64,000 nucleotides of DNA from JARRKU01 sp963675565 (GTDB lineage Bacteria > Desulfobacterota > Desulfobacteria > Desulfobacterales > Desulfosarcinaceae): positions 1,178,001-1,242,000 of the forward strand of contig CAXXYD010000002.1 of assembly GCA_963675565.2 (NCBI GenBank), read 5' to 3'. A program made the position numbers and the translations under genes. Below, piece by piece: positions 52,498-61,369 of the stretch. The stretch's first letter is position 1; every line of letters begins with the position of its first letter. The notes beneath the pieces are model-generated. The model saw only the letters and a program-made list of their open reading frames with translations, had not been told where the DNA came from and did no database searches.

Positions 52498-53337
52498 ATG
52501 GCCATGGCAAAGGCAAGAAATAACAAGGCTTGGTTTTTTGTAATGCCCGCCATCGTACTGCTTGGGTTTGTTGCGGTTCTGCCATTGATTATGGTGGCGC
52601 ATTATTCATTCTATGATATTTTTCACATAAAGTCCAAGATCTGGGTCGGCTTAGATTGGTATCGTGACGTATTGGGCTCCCTTCGTTTTTGGGAAACCTT
52701 CGGTCGCAGCCTATTATTTTCAACTATCGTTTTGACCATTGAAATCCCGCTGGGCATCGCCATCGCTTTGACTTTACCCAAAAAAAGGGCGTTAAGTGCG
52801 GTATGTCTGGTTTGTATGTCTCTGCCATTGTTAGTCCCCTGGAACATGATTGCAATGATTTGGCATGTATTTTTGGCACTGGCGTTCGGCTCTGATTGGA
52901 CATTAAAGATCTTTCCGACGTGGGTGGCTATTGTACTAATGGATGTCTGGCATTGGACCAGTCTTGTCATTTTGCTTTGCTATTCCAGCCTGACGACCAT
53001 CCCCTCGGCCTTCTACCAAGCCGCCGTCATTGATGGAGCGTCCCGTTGGAATACCTTTCGCTGCATAGAACTGCCGAAAATGAAGGGGGTATTGATCATG
53101 GCGCTGCTGCTGCGTTTTATCGATAGCTTCATGGTCTTTATCGAACCCTTCCGCCTTAATGCCGGTGGCCCCGGCAGTTCGACTACGTTTTTGGGGATGG
53201 AGTTAGGCCAGGAGGTTGTTTCACAGGATTATGGCCCGGCATCGGCCAGGGCGGTTATCTATTTTATTATCATATTATCCATATCGTGGGCGTTCAAAAA
53301 AGCGCTTGCCACCCATGAATTTCAAAAAATGGAGTGA
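52498..53337 (+). CDS. ABC transporter permease, GlpP/MalF-like
   Basis: A 279-residue binding-protein-dependent permease with six membrane helices. The EAA loop that contacts the ATPase is YQAAVIDGASRWNTFRCIEL. Overall it resembles the GlpP permease of rhizobial glycerol transporters (WFFVMPAIVLLGFVAVLPL, CMSLPLLVPWNMIAMIW). Two ATG codons (52498, 52504) are possible starts. It is followed after 40 bases by a protein that contains the matching GlpQ-like permease. No solute-binding protein or dedicated ATPase gene is nearby. Confidence 0.88.
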   Translation: MAMAKARNNKAWFFVMPAIVLLGFVAVLPLIMVAHYSFYDIFHIKSKIWVGLDWYRDVLGSLRFWETFGRSLLFSTIVLTIEIPLGIAIALTLPKKRALSAVCLVCMSLPLLVPWNMIAMIWHVFLALAFGSDWTLKIFPTWVAIVLMDVWHWTSLVILLCYSSLTTIPSAFYQAAVIDGASRWNTFRCIELPKMKGVLIMALLLRFIDSFMVFIEPFRLNAGGPGSSTTFLGMELGQEVVSQDYGPASARAVIYFIIILSISWAFKKALATHEFQKME

Positions 53338-53377
53338 AAAGATTATAGCGGCAATGAGCAAACCAGAGTAACGATTC

Positions 53378-55327
53378 ATGCGCTCAATTAAGGATATGGC
53401 TATGGAGGCCGGTGCAAACCCAAATAGAATTTTTACTATTGATATTGCACGTTTTTACGCCATCGCTTTGGTCTTTTTCGGCCACTTTGTCGAAGAGCTC
53501 ATGTTGCTGAAAAACCAGACCGGCAGTAGCCTGTATAAATTTATTTACTCCTTTCATATGGTTCTGTTTGTTGTTCTGGCGGGCTATGTAGCCAAAGAGG
53601 AGGTTGTTGGCTGGCGTGTCGGCAAATTCATCAAGCAGTGTTTTTCCACCCGTCTTTTGCCGTTCATTTTTTTAACGCTGATAATGATGATTCCGCCTAT
53701 CTTTATTGAGGGTAAATTCTTCGGCCTGCCCCTACCCACCCTGGCAGGCTATTTTAGAGGAACCGTCTTGACCATATTTGGTCTCCCCACCTTTTGTGTC
53801 CCTTCCTGGTTCCTGATGATGATCATCGGCCTGGAGATAGTCCATTACACCACTTTTCGCTTTTTAAAAAAATCCACTGTAAGGATACTCATCGCAGTCT
53901 TGATTTTTTATGTAGCAGGGTACTGGCTGAACTTGAAGCTCGATATATTTAATCCGCTGAAGGGCCGCATTATCGGCTGGAACTATTTTTTCATCCATGG
54001 GGCGATCACCCTTTACTCTTTTTACCTGTTAGGCATCTTTCTCAGGCGCCGGCGTTTATTGGTTGAAAAGGTGCCGGCTAAAATTTTGGCGCCTGCTGCC
54101 ATAATCGCCTTTTTAGCCGTCCTTTTTACCTACCAACTAAACAATGGGCCCTTTAATTTCCATGTGTACAATTATGTGGTCGTCATGTTTGCCTCGTATG
54201 GCCATTTCCTGCTTTTTCCCTTAACCGCCCTTTGCGGCTGTGCCCTCATTCTATTGATCTCCGGAATGACCCGTGCCCAAAAAACAATTGTCTGGTTGGG
54301 GCAAAATACCATGCTCCTCATGTTTCTGAACGGCATTTTTTATCATTACATCAATCCCCCGCTGGCCAAGTGGGTATTAGAAAGTATTTCCAGTTCAGGT
54401 CTCATCATTTTCATCCTCAGTTGCACCGTTACCGTGGTGAGCCTGGCGCTATGTATACCGATTGTTTTTTTATTCAATACACTTGTTCCTCAACTCGTGG
54501 GCAAACCGAAAGCAGCGGGCTTGCTTTTAAAAAAACAGCTGCATTTTAGATGGTTGCCACAAACTATCTATATTGTTTTCCTATTTCTGCCATTGCTACC
54601 CCTTGTGTCTGTCAGTCTCCATTCAACCCTAAGAGGCGGCGCAGTTCCTATCGGAGAATTTACTTTGTCCAATTACATCCGTATTTTTGAAAATCCTGTT
54701 TTGACAGGTGCCATGATTAACTCCATAACTTATGTAACATTGAACATCCTCATTACCATTCCCGTTGCATTATTGGCCGCCTATGCTTTTTCACGCTATT
54801 CTTTTGCCGGGGATAAACATCTTTTTTTTGGTTTCTTGGCGTTGCGTATGACACCGCCGGTGGTCATGGTCCTACCTGTATTTCTGATATTTTTACAAAT
54901 AAACCTTGTAAATAAGCCGCTCGGTATCGCACTGGCACATTGTGCATTTAATGTCCCTATTTCTATTTGGGTGCTGGAGAGTTTCTTCTCCGCTATCCCC
55001 AAGGAATTAGATGAATCTGCCTTTATTGACGGCTACTCTTTCTTTCGGTTTTTTACCAGAATAATTATTCCGCTTATGGCGCCGGGGATTGCCGTGGCTG
55101 CGTTCTTTTGCTTTATGTTCTCGTGGGTGGAGATCGTCTTTGCCCGTGTATTGACGGTGACAAGCGGCAAACCGATTAGTATGGCTATCTCAACTTTATT
55201 TTCCTTCAGAACCGATCTGGGCCTGGTGATGGCGATGACAGTCCTTTCAATTATCCCTGGCGCTTTAATGATTTATTTTGTACGCAGTCACATTGCTAAA
55301 GGTTTTACAATTAAGGTAGGCAATTAA
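53378..55327 (+). CDS. acyltransferase-3 domain fused to GlpQ-like ABC permease
   Basis: A 649-residue polytopic protein with two parts. Residues about 17-375 form a complete acyltransferase-3 (Acyl_transf_3/OpgC-like) domain: IDIARFYAIALVFFGHFVEE with the conserved Arg and H36, ten or so membrane helices, and WLGQNTMLLMFLNGIFYHYI near its end. A basic linker (about 376-391) leads to residues about 392-649, a complete MalG/GlpQ-type permease with EAA loop DESAFIDGYSFFRFFTRI and the GlpQ-like FFCFMFSWVEIVFAR. I know of no such fusion. The permease partner is encoded just upstream. ATG 53402 (residue 9) with AAGGA upstream is an alternative start. Confidence 0.88.
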   Translation: MRSIKDMAMEAGANPNRIFTIDIARFYAIALVFFGHFVEELMLLKNQTGSSLYKFIYSFHMVLFVVLAGYVAKEEVVGWRVGKFIKQCFSTRLLPFIFLTLIMMIPPIFIEGKFFGLPLPTLAGYFRGTVLTIFGLPTFCVPSWFLMMIIGLEIVHYTTFRFLKKSTVRILIAVLIFYVAGYWLNLKLDIFNPLKGRIIGWNYFFIHGAITLYSFYLLGIFLRRRRLLVEKVPAKILAPAAIIAFLAVLFTYQLNNGPFNFHVYNYVVVMFASYGHFLLFPLTALCGCALILLISGMTRAQKTIVWLGQNTMLLMFLNGIFYHYINPPLAKWVLESISSSGLIIFILSCTVTVVSLALCIPIVFLFNTLVPQLVGKPKAAGLLLKKQLHFRWLPQTIYIVFLFLPLLPLVSVSLHSTLRGGAVPIGEFTLSNYIRIFENPVLTGAMINSITYVTLNILITIPVALLAAYAFSRYSFAGDKHLFFGFLALRMTPPVVMVLPVFLIFLQINLVNKPLGIALAHCAFNVPISIWVLESFFSAIPKELDESAFIDGYSFFRFFTRIIIPLMAPGIAVAAFFCFMFSWVEIVFARVLTVTSGKPISMAISTLFSFRTDLGLVMAMTVLSIIPGALMIYFVRSHIAKGFTIKVGN

Positions 55328-55436
55328 AATGTCTGTATCTTCTCAATATGTGAAGGTCATTAATTCGACTCCCGCGTCCTAAAATTTTTCGCTATTCAGT
55401 ATTCAAAACCCAACTCTTTTGCATGTTCAATTTTGC

Positions 55437-55464
55437 GGCCGCACAAAATATCTGGTGTGCGACC
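55437..55464. terminator. weak hairpin between convergent genes
   Basis: GGCCGCACA and TGTGCGACC pair at eight of nine positions around a ten-base loop. It lies between the permease fusion and the diguanylate cyclase gene, where both transcripts should end, but lacks a proper T-run. Confidence 0.3.
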
Positions 55465-55571
55465 TTCTTGCATGAGAACCAGTGATTAGGTCGGTCAGTT
55501 TGCAGCCAATCAAAGACATTCTCACATATGGTATTGCTGCTTCCATTTCATATTTATTTTTCTTTCATGCC

Positions 55572-56609
55572 TCAAATCTTTACTGCATCTGATTCTATAG
55601 CGACCCTGTTCCTTCCACTGTTTTTGGCAAAATATAGGGCGTCATCAGAGCGTTTGATCAAACTTTCCAGGGAATCGCCGGCACGATAGCACGATACACC
55701 AACCGAAACAGTAATTTTGCCGAGCTCTTTGTCTCCTGAAGTTGTTTTAAGTTTAGCTTGATCAAAAAATTGTCTGATATTTTCAGCAACAGACTTGGCG
55801 CCGGCAAGATGGGTTTCCGGCAATAGTACCGCAAACTCCTCGCCACCATACCGGGCAACAAAATCCCTGCCTCTGACAGTTTCCTTAATTTTCCTTGCAA
55901 TAAATCTCAAAATCTGGTCACCAATGATGTGTCCATATGTGTCGTTAAAGTCTTTAAAACGGTCGACATCAATGATTAGGAGGCATAAAGCAATTCCTCC
56001 ATTTTTGGCTTGATCAAATAAAGTTTTTACCTTCTGGTCAAATCCTTTCCGATTAGCGATTCCGGTTAGAAAGTCTGTTAATGCCTCGGCTTGCGTGAGT
56101 TTAAACTTTTCCCTTAATGATTTTATCTCCTTTGCCTGTTCTTTTAGGCGGTGCTGCAGCTTTTTACCATACGCACTAATATTTTTTGATTCTGTTATGA
56201 TTACCTTTGCAATGTCTCTGATATCCTTGATCGTTAAATCCTCTGAAAGCCTGCCAACGCAATCGGAAAGTGTTGACTCAAATTTGTCTGTCTGGCCGCT
56301 TAGCTGCAACACCTCTTTTAAAATATTGACCAATACCTGCTTGAGGTTTTCTAAAAGCTCATTTACGCTTTTTCCCTCGCTGTTGAGTCCATAATGCTGA
56401 TATAGCGCCACATTCGTATCTTCGTTGAAAGAGGCCCCTTTTTCAATGATGTTATTTATAGCTTTACATAACTCGCCGTTCGATTCGGAAACATAGGCAA
56501 ACCAGACAGCGTAATTTTGCGGCGTAACGGGTATATTGTATCTGGACATAAGCGGCAATACAAGCCTGAGGCAATCATAGATTTCTCCTATTGGTTTTTT
56601 TTCGCTCAT
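55572..56609 (-). CDS. diguanylate cyclase (GGDEF)
   Basis: A 345-residue enzyme that makes cyclic di-GMP from two GTP. Residues 1-165 are helical, with no membrane segment; they begin KPIGEIYDCLRLVLPLMSRY, resembling a cytoplasmic sensor domain common in gammaproteobacterial diguanylate cyclases. Residues about 175-340 are the GGDEF domain, with the active-site loop GGEEF at 255-259 and an intact product-inhibition site R246-x-x-D249, so the enzyme is probably active and feedback-regulated. The start has AGGAG ten bases upstream. Confidence 0.93.
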   Translation of the reverse strand: MSEKKPIGEIYDCLRLVLPLMSRYNIPVTPQNYAVWFAYVSESNGELCKAINNIIEKGASFNEDTNVALYQHYGLNSEGKSVNELLENLKQVLVNILKEVLQLSGQTDKFESTLSDCVGRLSEDLTIKDIRDIAKVIITESKNISAYGKKLQHRLKEQAKEIKSLREKFKLTQAEALTDFLTGIANRKGFDQKVKTLFDQAKNGGIALCLLIIDVDRFKDFNDTYGHIIGDQILRFIARKIKETVRGRDFVARYGGEEFAVLLPETHLAGAKSVAENIRQFFDQAKLKTTSGDKELGKITVSVGVSCYRAGDSLESLIKRSDDALYFAKNSGRNRVAIESDAVKI

Positions 56610-56713
56610 TTTTCAGCTCCTGATTATCACAGTTACGATCAGATTCCTTGAGTTTTTGGCAAACACTCTCCGGAGGCCCAGAGTACAAGAATTTGCTCTA
56701 TTTTGACAGCAAA

Positions 56714-57367
56714 TTATCCCAAACCAAGGTACTGGCCGATGTCTTCAAGGTGTGAGATATCCCCCCAGGTTTCGATCACCCAGCGTCGGGTTCCATAATA
56801 AGTGCCATGCCTGAATACCGCCAGACTTGCGTTTGTGGTTGTAACACATCGAGGCTGGTCCAGGCCGATTCCAGCCACGTAGCGAAAAAGACAATCCAGC
56901 ACACCGCCATGAACGACTAAAACCAGCGTAGTGCCGGGTCTGTCTGCAAGCATTTCTTCCAAAAATCCGGTGCAGCGCAGATAGAGCTGGCGATAGCTCT
57001 CTCCTTCGGGAATGACAAAATCAGGGTCGTTGTTTTCCAGACGGTTCAGGATATCGGGATAGCGTGAAGCGATTTTCACCAGCCGCAGACCTTCCAGGAT
57101 GCCATAGTTGCGTTCACGCAGACGTTGATCGGTTTTCAATTGGTGCCCGGTGAACTTCAAGATCAGCTCGGCTGTCTCCCTTGCCCTGGACAGATCGCTG
57201 GAAAAGATTGCGTCAAACGGCAGTCCCTGTAAGCGCTGGCCCAACGCCTTTCCCTGTTCCCGCCCTTTCAGGGTCAGGGGGCTGTCGCCGTGCCCCTGAA
57301 ACCGATTCTGGATGTTCCACTGCGTCTCTCCATGGCGGATGAGCAATAGTGTTGTCGTATCTGGCAT
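56714..57367 (-). CDS. histidine phosphatase family protein
   Basis: A 217-residue enzyme of the phosphoglycerate-mutase-like branch. The phospho-histidine motif is LIRHGETQWN (R11-H12-G13), followed by GHGDSPLTLKG, the second arginine in SSDLSRARETAE, the catalytic glutamate in LRERNYGILEG and the second histidine in VVHGGVLDC. Similar proteins act as phosphoglycerate mutase, alpha-ribazole phosphatase or general phosphatases; the sequence alone does not choose. It lies upstream of the cyclase gene on the same strand, separated by 104 bases. Confidence 0.9.
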   Translation of the reverse strand: MPDTTTLLLIRHGETQWNIQNRFQGHGDSPLTLKGREQGKALGQRLQGLPFDAIFSSDLSRARETAELILKFTGHQLKTDQRLRERNYGILEGLRLVKIASRYPDILNRLENNDPDFVIPEGESYRQLYLRCTGFLEEMLADRPGTTLVLVVHGGVLDCLFRYVAGIGLDQPRCVTTTNASLAVFRHGTYYGTRRWVIETWGDISHLEDIGQYLGLG

Positions 57368-57549
57368 CGTGTTTACAACCGACCTTTCATGGTCCCGGCC
57401 ATTTCTATAAAGTCGACTATCTTATACAAATAACAAAAATTGCCTGCTCAAGCCAGATTCTTGCAGCTGCAGGAAATAGATGCAACTTTATAGAAAAAAA
57501 TCAAACAAAAAACGGAAAAGATGGGCAGGTATTGACTATTCCGTTGAAT

Positions 57550-57590
57550 AAAATCAGGGGCCAGCAAATTAGCTGTGACCCCTTGATTTT
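57550..57590. repeat. nested imperfect palindrome
   Basis: The outer arms AAAATCAGGGG and CCCCTTGATTTT pair with one extra base, and inside them CAGC-AAATTA-GCTG forms a second stem. It resembles in size the hairpin elements at 1449 and 4557 but has a different outer sequence. Confidence 0.55.
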
Positions 57591-57882
57591 ACTGGTGCAG
57601 AGGGACAGAATAGAACTGCCGACACGGGGATTTTCAGTGCAATTTCGCTCCTTGGACAAGCCTCATCGTTTCTGTATAGTCACTTTTACCAAAATACCTC
57701 TCAGAACGATCGTCCCATGATGCACCTCGGCCGACTTTCCATCTTGGCACATAACGGGTTAACCAGCGACCAATCCTTTTGGACCGAATTTCCCAGGTTT
57801 GGTTCCCTGGCAGCGCCGGGCAATATTTAAGCGACGCCGAAGCCGTCGGCTCGGAGTCGTCCAACGGGAAAACAGGCGGGGT

Positions 57883-57906
57883 GCCGGCACCCTTGCAGGT
57901 GCCGGC
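57883..57906 (-). terminator. hairpin after the LamG lipoprotein gene
   Basis: GCCGGCACC and GGTGCCGGC form a perfect nine-base stem with a six-base loop, 24 bases past the LamG gene stop. The following minus-strand sequence is only moderately T-rich, so it may be a terminator or a stabilising 3' hairpin. Confidence 0.5.
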
Positions 57907-57930
57907 GTTGAAAAAACCGGATTCCGTTAT

Positions 57931-60915
57931 CTAATAGTCCCAGTTGGTATCCCACCGCCCCCATTCGACGCTGGTATTGGAGGGGCCGTCGCTGAACGAT
58001 GTCGTGAACAGGGCCAGCTTGCCGTTCCTGGTGATGTGCCCGCCGGCCCCGGCTTTCAGGGATAAACCGGACAAAGCGCCGACGCCATTGCCCATGTCGA
58101 GCACGACCTCTTCCAGTGGCTGATTCATCTTGACCCGCGATGTGGATACAATCTTATTGATCCTCAACTCCAGCAGGATGAGACTGCCGCCTGACCATGG
58201 CAACAGCCCCTTATGGGCCGTCATAAGCAGGTAGATTCGACCGTCTGTCTGGGCGATGAGCGTGCCGGCGTTCCAGTTCCCCCCGAGGCATGGTTCATCG
58301 GTGGCATCGGCCTGCCAGCAACCCTGGGTGGAGTTGAGGTCGATTTCATCGACAAAGGAGAAAGCCGGCATCGAGGCCAGTCCGCCGTCCCCGGAGACGG
58401 CTGCTCGGAGCTTGTTGGTAACCGCCCAGTCGGCGCCGTAGTGGGCATCGACCCACACATACTTACCCGTCGCCTCCTTGACGATGGACCCGAACACATT
58501 GGCCGTGTGCTGGGCATCTTTGTCTACGGCGCCGATCACATAATGCACCGGCGCTTCGGGACGCACGTCGGCATCGCGGGTCTGATAACTGTCCGCGGCA
58601 TTCAGCAGATCGTCGAGATCATACACAACCGTATAGGTCGTGGCGGCTGCCGTACTGCCGCCGTTGGAATCCACCGGCACAATGAAATACTTGCCGATGG
58701 CCTGGATGCCGCCGCCATGGTCCAGTTCGCCGCTCGGTTCCGGATAGGGCCAGGGACCCGGGAAGAAATTTTCCGTGTCCAATATGTACTCGAATTGATC
58801 GGTGGTTTTACTGTTCCAATCCACGAGGCCGAAAATCCTGTCCTCCGGCCCATTCGAATCATAGAAATCAAAATAGACGTTATCGGTGGACCGGGAGTAA
58901 ACGAACCATTTGTCCCGGGGCGGCAAAAACCATATCGACCCCTGGATATGGCTGCTGTCTGCATCCAGAACGTAATCGTAGTCGTCGGTATCGCTGGTGT
59001 AAAAAATCCCCTTTTCGTCGGGATAGGTTATGACGGCATCGCCGTCGTCATCCGTATCGTAGAAAGACAGGTACTGATTTGGAGCCTGATGGACGGCCGG
59101 ATTGCAATCCTCGTAGGGGTAGGCGCAATCGGTAAAGCCCCTGACCAGGTAACCGTCTTCAAACAACTGCTTGATACCGGGGCGTTCAACCTGAAACGTC
59201 TCAAACGATCCACCCGATTCAAGCGCTTTGTTATAAAACCGGAGGTCGTCAATGACACCGCGCCAATGGCCGCCCGGCTGACCGTCATCGCCATATCCGG
59301 CGCCGACAAGGATCGGATCATCCCCGGCAACAATCGGATCGGTGCTGGATGCCGTGTCGATCTGCTCGCCGTTGGCGTACAGCACCGCCTCGCCTGAAAA
59401 ACGATCCCAGGTGGCCACTACATGGATCCAGCCGTCATGCAAGGTATACCAGTCGCTGGTGTCGAAATCGGGATACGCGCACGCGACGGCGCCTTCGTCG
59501 GAATAGACGCCGAATTTGATGGCGCCGCCCTCCTGCCAGAGCCGCCACCCCCCTTTGGCGGCAATGATGCCGTCGTTTTGGGCGTCCAGGGGTTTTATCC
59601 AGCCGGCGATGCTGAAGGTGTCATCGCTGAGGCCCGTCGAGAATTCCGCGTCGAGTTCAAGGTAACTATCCCCGTTGAACGCGATGGCGCCCTGAGTTTC
59701 ACGGTAGGGTTCCAGTGTAAACCGTGCAGGCCCGAATTCGGTGACGGTCACACCGCGCAAGGTGCCGTAAAACGGGCCCGCCTCATCACAGGACCTGCCG
59801 GTTGCCACCGTCGTGTTATCGGTCGTATGTTCTGCGTCCAGGGAGAAACGGGCGTGCAGCTTGTCCCATAGCGCCTTGATTTTTTCGTGTCCCAGGGATC
59901 TGTCATAAATTCGGAAATCGGAAACCGACAGGTCCCTTTCACTGCCGGAAATCCTCAAGGCAGCCAGGTCGAAGGGGGCGGCATCCTCGGCATAGTGCTG
60001 CCCGACGGCATTGCCGTTGATATACAGCTTGGTCGTGTGCCTGCTGTAGGTCAGTGCGATATGGTGCCACTGATTGGAATCGAAAAACCGCCTTGTATGG
60101 ACGTTGGAGGAAACCCCGTCATTGTCCAGATCCAGGGAAAGGTACAGACTATTGCTTAGACGATCGAGGTTGATGTATTCACCGGCGCTTCCCGATGCCG
60201 ACAATATCGGAAGGGTTGACGTCGAGTAACTGCCCGTGTGCCGGCACACCAGGACAATGGTTATTTCATCGTCCAGCATGGCGTTGACGCCGGCAAGGCC
60301 GGCTGCATCCATTTCGACGTAATTGCCGCTGCCCGAAAGGATATAGGCCTCTTGCGCATGCCCCTCTTCGTCATCGGCGGCCGTCACGCTGCCGTTGACG
60401 GTGGCCGGTGCCTGCATCAACCCATGGTCGAGGACCGTCGCACCGTCGGCGGCATTGAATTTGTAATGGACCAGGGGGCGGCCGTCGGTGAGATCGTCGT
60501 CCCCGGCGTCGCAAATACCGTCGCCGTCAAGATCGGCGCCGTCGTTGGCCGTATCGAAATCGGCCAGCGGCCCGAAGCCGTCCGTTCCAATGCTGCAGTC
60601 GTCGCATCCGTCGCCATCTGCGTCGTAGCAGACGGAGGCATCCAGCATAGCCAGGTCCAGGGAATCATCGATGCCGTCGTTATCGTCGTCATCGTCACAG
60701 GCATCGCCCAGAGTGTCGCCATCGGTATCGGTCTGTTCGGAATTGGCTATGTCGGGACAATTGTCGGTGTAGTCGATCACACCGTCACTGTCGGTGTCGT
60801 TAATGCTGATGGAATCCAAGCCCGACGCATTGTCATCATTGTCCCCGCAGCCGGTGAGCCCGATCGGGATCAGGAAAACCATTACCAGTACAACACAATA
60901 AGTCAGTCTGCGCAT
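57931..60915 (-). CDS. LamG-domain lipoprotein with thrombospondin type 3 repeats
   Basis: A 994-residue surface lipoprotein. The signal ends in the lipobox LTGC (C23). Residues about 38-145 are extremely Asp-rich calcium-binding type 3 repeats (DTDSDGVIDYTDNCPD, DTDGDTLGDACDDDDDNDG, DLDGDGICDAGDDD). Residues about 148-345 and 400-590 are two LamG/concanavalin-like domains (LVHYKFNAADGATVLDHG; LYINGNAVGQHY; AVLYANGEQIDTAS; GVIDDLRFYNKAL). Residues about 600-994 are a beta-rich region without a family I recognise. ATG 60915 has AAGGAG. Such proteins bind polysaccharide and calcium at the cell surface; expression may accompany attachment. Confidence 0.88.
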   Translation of the reverse strand: MRRLTYCVVLVMVFLIPIGLTGCGDNDDNASGLDSISINDTDSDGVIDYTDNCPDIANSEQTDTDGDTLGDACDDDDDNDGIDDSLDLAMLDASVCYDADGDGCDDCSIGTDGFGPLADFDTANDGADLDGDGICDAGDDDLTDGRPLVHYKFNAADGATVLDHGLMQAPATVNGSVTAADDEEGHAQEAYILSGSGNYVEMDAAGLAGVNAMLDDEITIVLVCRHTGSYSTSTLPILSASGSAGEYINLDRLSNSLYLSLDLDNDGVSSNVHTRRFFDSNQWHHIALTYSRHTTKLYINGNAVGQHYAEDAAPFDLAALRISGSERDLSVSDFRIYDRSLGHEKIKALWDKLHARFSLDAEHTTDNTTVATGRSCDEAGPFYGTLRGVTVTEFGPARFTLEPYRETQGAIAFNGDSYLELDAEFSTGLSDDTFSIAGWIKPLDAQNDGIIAAKGGWRLWQEGGAIKFGVYSDEGAVACAYPDFDTSDWYTLHDGWIHVVATWDRFSGEAVLYANGEQIDTASSTDPIVAGDDPILVGAGYGDDGQPGGHWRGVIDDLRFYNKALESGGSFETFQVERPGIKQLFEDGYLVRGFTDCAYPYEDCNPAVHQAPNQYLSFYDTDDDGDAVITYPDEKGIFYTSDTDDYDYVLDADSSHIQGSIWFLPPRDKWFVYSRSTDNVYFDFYDSNGPEDRIFGLVDWNSKTTDQFEYILDTENFFPGPWPYPEPSGELDHGGGIQAIGKYFIVPVDSNGGSTAAATTYTVVYDLDDLLNAADSYQTRDADVRPEAPVHYVIGAVDKDAQHTANVFGSIVKEATGKYVWVDAHYGADWAVTNKLRAAVSGDGGLASMPAFSFVDEIDLNSTQGCWQADATDEPCLGGNWNAGTLIAQTDGRIYLLMTAHKGLLPWSGGSLILLELRINKIVSTSRVKMNQPLEEVVLDMGNGVGALSGLSLKAGAGGHITRNGKLALFTTSFSDGPSNTSVEWGRWDTNWDY

Positions 60916-61369
60916 CTTTGCTCCTTCTTCAGCTCCAAGTGGTATGACAAGTTGAATTCCCGCAGCATTATTACCCGATCGGCCAAGACCTGCCGACCGA
61001 AATCCTGAAAAAACCAGAAAGGGAGATTCTCAGTCGAGATTGTTCTCCTAAAACGATAAATCATAACGTGCGCTTAAGGGGCTTTTGCGTAGCGGCAGCG
61101 CAGCAAAAATCCCGTTTAAAGCGAAAGTTCAGACCATTCTTTCATTCATCCTAACCCGTTAAGCCAATTCCATCGACCGGATTCCTGCAAAAATCCTCCT
61201 TGGGTGAAAAAGGCCGCAGTGCAGGTTTTTGGACGTCAGAGCCATCAAATTTATTGTATTAATACAAGTGATTGCTTATAAAGGCGGTCGATGGCATTCA
61301 TGTTTGTAAATCGGGCGGCAACGGCAATTTTGAGCACTCGATTTCGGTTTATGTAAAAGTTGGGTACTC
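60916..61369. other. intergenic region between divergent genes
   Basis: This should hold the promoters of the LamG gene (leftward) and the ATPase gene (rightward). A perfect 14-base palindrome is at 61254-61267. No gene is seen. Confidence 0.45.
61254..61267. promoter_or_regulatory. 14-bp palindrome, possible operator
   Basis: TTGTATTAATACAA is perfectly symmetrical and lies about 100 bases upstream of the ATPase gene start, the place for a dimeric regulator or a promoter element. Confidence 0.4.

Larger units (their letters stand above)
57368..57930. other. 563-base intergenic region with two hairpins
   Basis: No gene is supported; a 76-codon minus-strand frame (57634-57864) has no recognisable features. 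Hairpins at 57550-57590 and 57883-57906 are listed separately. Confidence 0.5.

Noticed and set aside
57634..57864. 76-codon minus-strand frame in a gene-free region
   Set aside because: No ribosome binding site, no domain or composition supporting a gene; considered as a transposase remnant but no motif fits.
58213..59397. 394-codon plus-strand frame
   Set aside because: It is antisense to the LamG lipoprotein; the repetitive Asp codons (GAC, GAT) read backwards leave the frame open.
60238..61008. 256-codon plus-strand frame rich in Val, Ile and Gly
   Set aside because: It is the reverse reading of the Asp-rich calcium repeats and signal region of the LamG gene.
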